From Alphaproteobacteria bacterium UBA685 (lineage in GTDB: Bacteria; Pseudomonadota; Alphaproteobacteria; Puniceispirillales; Puniceispirillaceae), in assembly GCA_002299005.1 (NCBI GenBank), contig DBMZ01000138.1:1-10443 (forward strand): a DNA stretch of 10,443 nt. Reading direction: 5' to 3'. Positions 5,868-10,443 of the stretch are shown here, piece after piece (the stretch's first letter is position 1; each line of letters begins with the position of its first letter). Made by a program: the position numbers and the translations under genes. Below the pieces are notes generated by a model. It made no database searches. It had not been told where the DNA came from and saw only the letters and a program-made list of their open reading frames with translations.

Positions 5868-6611
5868 CTAGTGGAGATGTAGCGCGTCATTCAAATACAT
5901 ACAAGTCAAAATTGTGAATACGTAGGCTTGAAGGCCCGCGACCAGAATTTCAAGACCTGTCAAACCGATAATTGCCAATAAAGGCAGGGCAGACATGCCC
6001 ACAAACACGCCGCCAGCTGATGTTAGCATAACCGCTAGACCAGCAAACACTTTCAGCATTGTGTGACCAGCCAACATATTGGCGAATAGTCGAACAGACA
6101 AGCTGACAGGGCGCATGAAGTAAGAGATAACCTCAATGATAATCAAGAATGGGATCAGAGCTTTCGGTGCGCCTGATGGCACAAAGAATGAGAAGAAGTG
6201 AAAGCCATGCTTGATGAGGCCGATAAGTGTGACACCAACAAAGATAAAGGCTGCCATCGCAAATGTCACAACAATCTGGCTTGTGACCGTGTAGCTGTAA
6301 GGGATTAGCCCTAGCATGTTAGTGAAAAGAACAAAGACGAAGACTGAGAAGATGAACGGGAAATAGCGGCGGCCTTCGCTGCCCACATTGCTGCGGACCA
6401 TATCAGCCACAAATTCAAACATCATCTCAGCGACATTTTGAAGACGGCCAGGGACCATAGCGGCAGGGCGCATGGCGTAAACCAAGAGAGCCACGCTTAG
6501 AATAACAGTCAAAACCATAAAGAGGGCTGAATTGGTGAAAGCAATATCAAAGCCAAATAGATTTAAAGCAAACAAAGTCTTAATGGTGAATTGTTCAACT
6601 GGTGAATGCAC
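5868..6611 (-). CDS. atpB: ATP synthase F0 subunit a
   Basis: Subunit a provides the two proton half-channels next to the c ring. The 247-residue protein is strongly hydrophobic with five to six membrane helices. The essential arginine is Arg174 in [17 protein letters not shown], equivalent to E. coli Arg210. The last helix has [16 protein letters not shown] with Glu221 and Gln228, the usual channel partners. The NMLGLIPY motif at 98-105 is also typical. The start is GTG at 6611, with AGGAG 9 bp upstream. No ATG stands nearby, so the GTG start looks real. It follows atpI by 15 bp and ends 92 bp before atpE. Confidence 0.97.
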   Translation of the reverse strand: MHSPVEQFTIKTLFALNLFGFDIAFTNSALFMVLTVILSVALLVYAMRPAAMVPGRLQNVAEMMFEFVADMVRSNVGSEGRRYFPFIFSVFVFVLFTNMLGLIPYSYTVTSQIVVTFAMAAFIFVGVTLIGLIKHGFHFFSFFVPSGAPKALIPFLIIIEVISYFMRPVSLSVRLFANMLAGHTMLKVFAGLAVMLTSAGGVFVGMSALPLLAIIGLTGLEILVAGLQAYVFTILTCMYLNDALHLH

Positions 6612-6626
6612 GTCTTCTAACTCCTG

Positions 6627-7010
6627 TTAACGCTTTTGGTCATTTTCGTCTGAAGGGGCATTGTCACTATCCGTGCCATGCTCTTCAAAATAACCAGCAG
6701 CCATCCCTCTGCCCGTTGCGATACGCCAGACATTCATCATGCCGCCAATCGCGCCTAGAAAAAACAACACAACCAACCATAATGGTGATGTGTCAAAAAC
6801 CTTATCCAATGCCCATCCAAGCGCGCTTCCGACGACAATGCCAGCGACAAGCTCTGTTGCCACCCGGCCTGCTAATGCCATCCCTTCGGCGGGCATATGC
6901 GCTTTTGCCGTCTTTTCTTGCAACTTGCTTTTGCGGTTTTCAAGCTCTGAAATTCGCTCTGCTAGAGAGGTCGTCTCAGCGCTCTTTGCTTTGTCATCAT
7001 GACCTGACAT
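6627..7010 (-). CDS. atpI: F0F1 ATP synthase assembly protein AtpI
   Basis: AtpI is a small membrane protein that, in families studied, helps assemble the c ring and may assist magnesium uptake. This 127-residue version has a charged, coiled-coil-prone N-terminus (about 15-38, LAERISELENRKSKLQEK). Two membrane helices follow: about 50-70 with the glycine-rich ATELVAGIVVGSALGW, and 76-96 with PLWLVVLFFLGAIGGMMNVWR. The tail is acidic (GTDSDNAPSDENDQ). This layout is the alphaproteobacterial AtpI form. The ATG at 7010 has GGAG 7 bp upstream. It is the first gene of the F0 operon, and the 229-bp gap upstream contains likely promoters. Confidence 0.93.
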   Translation of the reverse strand: MSGHDDKAKSAETTSLAERISELENRKSKLQEKTAKAHMPAEGMALAGRVATELVAGIVVGSALGWALDKVFDTSPLWLVVLFFLGAIGGMMNVWRIATGRGMAAGYFEEHGTDSDNAPSDENDQKR

Positions 7011-7080
7011 TTCAAGGCTCCGTGTGACAAATGCCGCATCATCGCGTCATTGCAAAAATTGCTTTGCTTTGCATAGGCTC

Positions 7081-7126
7081 CCTATCAGTCAAACAAACAG
7101 TGTTTTACCCCTGTTTTTCCGATAGG
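7081..7126 (-). other. Possible stem-loop in the atp operon leader
   Basis: CCTATC (7081-7086) can pair with GATAGG (7121-7126), and within it AAACAG (7095-7100) with CTGTTT (7111-7116) around a 10-base loop, with an internal loop between the two stems. If transcription starts near 7136, this lies at the very 5' end of the atp leader RNA. A weak terminator for smc read-through is the other reading. It is A+T-rich and imperfect. Confidence 0.25.
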
Positions 7127-7130
7127 TCAA
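7102..7130 (-). promoter_or_regulatory. Second candidate promoter for the atp operon
   Basis: On the minus strand TTGACC (7130-7125) is followed after 17 bp by TAAAAC (7107-7102), five and four matches to the -35 and -10 consensus. It lies 40 bp downstream of the stronger-looking TTGACA promoter, so the two could act in tandem. Pattern match only. Confidence 0.3.
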
Positions 7131-7141
7131 AATGCGTCGCC

Positions 7142-7170
7142 AACCTATGGTCAGATCAGCAATTTGTCAA
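7142..7170 (-). promoter_or_regulatory. Candidate promoter for atpI-atpB-atpE-atpF2-atpF
   Basis: A perfect -35 hexamer TTGACA (7170-7165) is followed after 17 bp by TAGGTT (7147-7142), a weak -10 with three of six matches. Transcription would begin near 7136, giving a leader of about 125 nt before the atpI ATG. No clear terminator separates it from the smc stop at 7240, so read-through from smc may add to expression. The remainder of the 7011-7239 gap holds a run of GCAAA repeats near 7050-7074 and nothing else I recognise. Confidence 0.45.
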
Positions 7171-7239
7171 GTGAAAGACATCATCAGACCCTATCTTGGA
7201 CAAAATAGCGCAGTCTTATGAAATGTATGGTGCCGGTGG

Positions 7240-10200
7240 CTAGAGAGCCTCTTCGAATGTTTCGGCTGTTTGCAGGTCGACAGAAACAAGGCGGCTTATG
7301 CCTTTTTGCTCCATTGTGACGCCGTAAAGCCTGTCCATTCGGGCCATTGTCATGCGATGATGGGTGACGACCAAAAAGCGTGTTTTGGTGCGTGAGACAA
7401 TATCGCGTAGCAGGTCGCAAAAGCGTGAGACGTTCGAATCATCAAGCGGCGCATCGACCTCATCAAGCACACAAATGGGGGCTGGATTCGTTAAAAAGAC
7501 CGCGAAAATAATGGCGAGTGCTGTCAAAGCCTGCTCACCACCTGATAGCAATGACAAAGATTGCAGCTTTTTGCCCGGCGGCGATGCCAAAATCTCAAGA
7601 CCTGCTTCAAGGGGATCAGCTGATTCTGTCAATTGCAATTCAGCCTGTCCGCCACCAAATAAGGTCGTAAACATTTCTTTGAAATATTTATTCACTTCCT
7701 GAAAGCTTTCCAGCAAGCGCGCGCGGCCTTCGCGGTTTAATGTCGCGATGGCGGTACGCAGTTTTTCAATCGCGCCTATCAGATCATCACGTTCCGTTTG
7801 CATCTGGGTGAGGCGCTCATCTATTTCTGCCATCTCAGCTTCGGCGCGCAAATTCACAGGGCCAATCGAATCACGCTCTCTTTGTAATCTGGCCACACGA
7901 TCTTCGAGCTGGAATAATGGGGGGAGCGCGTCATCTTCGCCCATTTCTGCGAGCGTATATAATTGGGCAGGCGCGGCGGATAATTTTTCTTCGATACGGG
8001 CGCGCAAGCTTTCCATCTGATCGGTGCTACGCTCTTTGGCGCCTTCGGCTCTAATCTCATCTTCTCTGGCGTTTGCGGCAAGTCTGTTTGCCTCTTTTAG
8101 CGTGCTATCAGCCTCTCTGGCTAATTGCTGGGCTTGGGCGACGGCATCACTGGCGGTGCGGTGATTATTTTGCGCTTCATCCACCAAATCACCAAGCTCT
8201 TGCTTTTGCGCCGCAAGGGCCTCTGGCTTGGCTTCCATCTCGGCTTTTTTATCAGCATTTTCAAGGCGGCGATTGGCCAAATCAGACAAGCGCCCATCCG
8301 TGCTAGATAGGCGTGTCACCCATGCTTGCTCTTGCGCGGTGATAGCTTCGATGCGCATGGTCGCGCTGTTTAGCTGTTCACGCAAGCTGGCATGATTGCC
8401 CATAATAACAGAGAGTGCCTCACGATTATCATCGGCAATTTTGCGCCATTTCACCTCATCTTCTTGGAGGTTTGAAATATCGCCTGTGATATCAAGTTCG
8501 CCTTTGGCCTCGTCAAAATCAGCGGTCGCTTGGGCAAGGGCCTTATCGAGATCAGCTTGGCGCGTAATGGCTGATTCATGTGCGATACGGCTGGCATCTG
8601 CGGCTCTGGCGGCGTCAAGTAACGCGCGTTCAGATGTCTTTTCAGTTGCTTTGCATTGCGTGGTATGATCTTTTGCTTGGCGCAAGGCAGTCTCACCTTG
8701 CGCGGCGGCATCTTCTGCGCCTTCGGCTAAATCTTGGGTGGTCTTAAGCTGGGCGGTTAGCGCGTCCAATTTGGCTTTTTGCCGCAAACGCTCATCCGCG
8801 CCATCATGCTCGGTGCGCACCAAACCATCCCACCGCCATAGCTTGCCATCTTTGCTGACAAGGGCTTGACCGGGGGCCAGTGTTTTTTGCGTGTCTTCTG
8901 CTTCTGTGCTGTCTTCTATGACCGCAACAGCCGCGATAGCGCGCATAATCGCCGGATGGCCTTTGACATAATCGTGCAAAGGGGTGCCTTGCTGAGGGGG
9001 GGTGATGGTCGCCTCTGCCATATCATCGCGCCAATAGCCGCGCTCATCATGCTCGGCGGCAAGCGATAGATTGTGGCCCAAAAGCGCCGCAAGAGCCGCC
9101 TCCATGCCATCAGAGACGGTGATGCTATCAGAGATAGGCGCTTTATCAGAGCTCCTGGAATCGGTCAGAACATAAGAGAGCGCATCAATTTGCGCGGTAA
9201 GGGCGGCAAGCTCGGCATTCGCATTGCGCGACATATCACTCTTGGCCTGCGCTTCATCTTGCGTTTGGGCAAGCGCGGCCTCAGCTGATTCTAAGGCTTT
9301 TGACGCTGTATCATAGGCTGTTTGTGCCGCCTCGCGCGCGGCCTCTTTGGCGGCGGCTTGGCTGGCAAGTGCCTCACTATCAAGCGATAACAGCCCTGCT
9401 TCAGCGGCGGCAATCCGGCTTTGTAATTGTGTCAGCCTTTGCTGATGCTGTGCTTTGGCTGATTCGAAAGAGGCAAGATTGGCCTTGGCGCTGGCATGCG
9501 CCTCATCGCTATCGAGGCTTGTTTGCTGGGCAGAGGCAAGCTCTGCATCACTGGCGGCAAGTTTTGGTTGCTGTTCTGCCAATTGACTTTGCAAGGTTTG
9601 TTTTTCTGCATTGAGGTCTGAGAGCGCCTTTTGCGCATCTGTTTGCAGGCTGTTCTCGCGCGCTTCATCATTTTCAATTTGACGCATTTGCGCCCCAAGC
9701 TGGGCGATAGATGCCTCAATACGCGCGGCCTCTCTGTCACATTCATCAACGGCTAGTTTCAGCCTTTGATATTCAGCCGATGCGGCGACCTCACGCGCCA
9801 TTAAAGGGGTGAGAGCTTCGCCGGCGAGCAGATTGTTTTTTTCAGCTTCAGCGGCTGTGGTGGCGGCATCAGCAGAGACCATCTTTGCCTGATGAAGCTG
9901 GGCGCTTGCTTGTTCATCATCTTTGCGCACTTCTTGCCAGCGCGCCAAGAATAAGGTGCTCTCTGCTTTTCTGATTCTATCGGCGACTGATTTATAACGT
10001 GCCGCTTGGCGTGCTTGTTTAGCTAGTTGGGCGCGCTGTTCGGCAAGCTGGTTCGCGATATCTTCTAGGCGTTCAAGGTTGGTTTCGGCATTTTTCAGGC
10101 GTAATTCAGCTTCATGACGTCGCTGGTGAAGGCCTTTAATATTGGCGGCCTCTTCCAATAAAGAGCGCCTATCTTCTGGCTTGGCGCCGACAATCGCGCC

Positions 10201-10443
10201 AATACGCCCTTGCGAGACCATGCCAGCAGAGCGTGAGCCTGTGGCGGTATCAGCGAATAATAGCTGTACATCCTTGGCACGCGCTGGCCGGCCATTGATA
10301 AAATAGCTAGAGCCTTTGCCGCGTTCGACCTTGCGCGTGATTTCAAGATCATCTGATTTATTGAAATCAACCGGCGCACGACGCGCAGAATTATCAAGCT
10401 CTAGGGTGATTTCGGCAATATCTCTGGCAGGCCGATTTTGTGT
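7240..10443 (-). CDS. smc: Chromosome segregation protein SMC (N-terminus cut off by window)
   Basis: SMC is the ATP-driven coiled-coil protein that, with ScpA and ScpB, organises and segregates the chromosome. The frame is open to the right edge. 1067 residues are visible, so roughly 70-90 with the Walker A motif are missing compared with the usual 1150 or so. Counting from the edge, the N-terminal head ends with FADTATGSRSAGMV and IGAIVGAKPEDRR (a near-universal SMC block, about 62-90). A first Ala/Gln/Glu-rich coiled coil follows, then a compact hinge at about 440-545 (DGMEAALAALLG to LWRWDGL), then the return coil. The C-terminal head has LSGGEQ (966-971), Walker B ICVLDE (Asp994, Glu995), the D-loop APLDD, and a VVTHH switch. 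An internal ATG at 10221 is not the start, because conserved head sequence continues upstream of it. It lies upstream of the atp operon on the same strand. Confidence 0.97.
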   Translation of the reverse strand, partial: TQNRPARDIAEITLELDNSARRAPVDFNKSDDLEITRKVERGKGSSYFINGRPARAKDVQLLFADTATGSRSAGMVSQGRIGAIVGAKPEDRRSLLEEAANIKGLHQRRHEAELRLKNAETNLERLEDIANQLAEQRAQLAKQARQAARYKSVADRIRKAESTLFLARWQEVRKDDEQASAQLHQAKMVSADAATTAAEAEKNNLLAGEALTPLMAREVAASAEYQRLKLAVDECDREAARIEASIAQLGAQMRQIENDEARENSLQTDAQKALSDLNAEKQTLQSQLAEQQPKLAASDAELASAQQTSLDSDEAHASAKANLASFESAKAQHQQRLTQLQSRIAAAEAGLLSLDSEALASQAAAKEAAREAAQTAYDTASKALESAEAALAQTQDEAQAKSDMSRNANAELAALTAQIDALSYVLTDSRSSDKAPISDSITVSDGMEAALAALLGHNLSLAAEHDERGYWRDDMAEATITPPQQGTPLHDYVKGHPAIMRAIAAVAVIEDSTEAEDTQKTLAPGQALVSKDGKLWRWDGLVRTEHDGADERLRQKAKLDALTAQLKTTQDLAEGAEDAAAQGETALRQAKDHTTQCKATEKTSERALLDAARAADASRIAHESAITRQADLDKALAQATADFDEAKGELDITGDISNLQEDEVKWRKIADDNREALSVIMGNHASLREQLNSATMRIEAITAQEQAWVTRLSSTDGRLSDLANRRLENADKKAEMEAKPEALAAQKQELGDLVDEAQNNHRTASDAVAQAQQLAREADSTLKEANRLAANAREDEIRAEGAKERSTDQMESLRARIEEKLSAAPAQLYTLAEMGEDDALPPLFQLEDRVARLQRERDSIGPVNLRAEAEMAEIDERLTQMQTERDDLIGAIEKLRTAIATLNREGRARLLESFQEVNKYFKEMFTTLFGGGQAELQLTESADPLEAGLEILASPPGKKLQSLSLLSGGEQALTALAIIFAVFLTNPAPICVLDEVDAPLDDSNVSRFCDLLRDIVSRTKTRFLVVTHHRMTMARMDRLYGVTMEQKGISRLVSVDLQTAETFEEAL

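Noticed and set aside
6602..7027. 141-codon plus-strand frame opposite atpI
   Set aside because: AtpI is clearly recognisable on the minus strand. This product resembles nothing and has no start signals.
7184..7420. 78-codon minus-strand frame across the end of smc
   Set aside because: It is in another frame of the conserved SMC C-terminal head and is a shadow.
2725..8500. Other TGATATCA/GATATC sites (for example near 2731, 4276 and 8487)
   Set aside because: They are inside coding regions, mostly as Asp-Ile type codons, and lack the flanking bases of the shared 13-mer.
10219..10221. Internal ATG taken as the smc start
   Set aside because: Translation upstream gives GKGSSYFINGRPARAKDVQLLFADTATG-type SMC head sequence up to the window edge, so the gene is simply cut off.

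Overview
The window looks like chromosomal DNA from an alphaproteobacterium. G+C is near 50% by eye, so an aquatic or moderate-GC lineage is plausible, but I cannot name a genus. The case rests on four things: a stand-alone F0 operon in the order atpI-atpB-atpE-b'-b; a b' subunit with a signal-like N-terminus; an APH-fold homoserine kinase; and the ispH-thrB-rnhA cluster. Codon use and style are uniform, and I see no mobile element, tRNA, rRNA or CRISPR array. This is mostly ordinary housekeeping DNA. The interest lies in the non-coding gaps.

Left part (1-1211, plus strand): the C-terminal half of a DsbD/ScsB-type thiol:disulfide interchange protein runs in from the left edge. A Prx5-type peroxiredoxin follows it. 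Next part (1222-3609, minus strand): a tight ispH-thrB-rnhA operon that meets the peroxiredoxin gene tail to tail. Divergent from ispH is a small lipoprotein gene (3697-4164, plus). A strong bidirectional terminator at 4209-4240 separates it from the convergent ATP synthase operon.

Right part (minus strand): smc enters from the right edge, without its N-terminal Walker A region, and ends at 7240. A 229-bp gap then holds candidate promoters for atpI-atpB-atpE-atpF2(b')-atpF(b), 7010 down to 4268. Together these genes make the proton-conducting F0 part of ATP synthase: AtpI as assembly factor, one a subunit, the c ring, and the b/b' stator. F1 genes are not here, as is usual in this class.

The gaps on both sides of atpE contain potential RNA hairpins. 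The one after atpE is a long 38-nt structure built from two copies of the palindrome TGTGGCCACA. It may help give the c subunit its high stoichiometry. Separately, an identical 13-bp element containing the palindrome TATGATATCATA lies the same distance (45.5 bp from its centre) upstream of the peroxiredoxin and ispH start codons. This suggests a shared promoter or operator. I found no convincing new multi-gene system.
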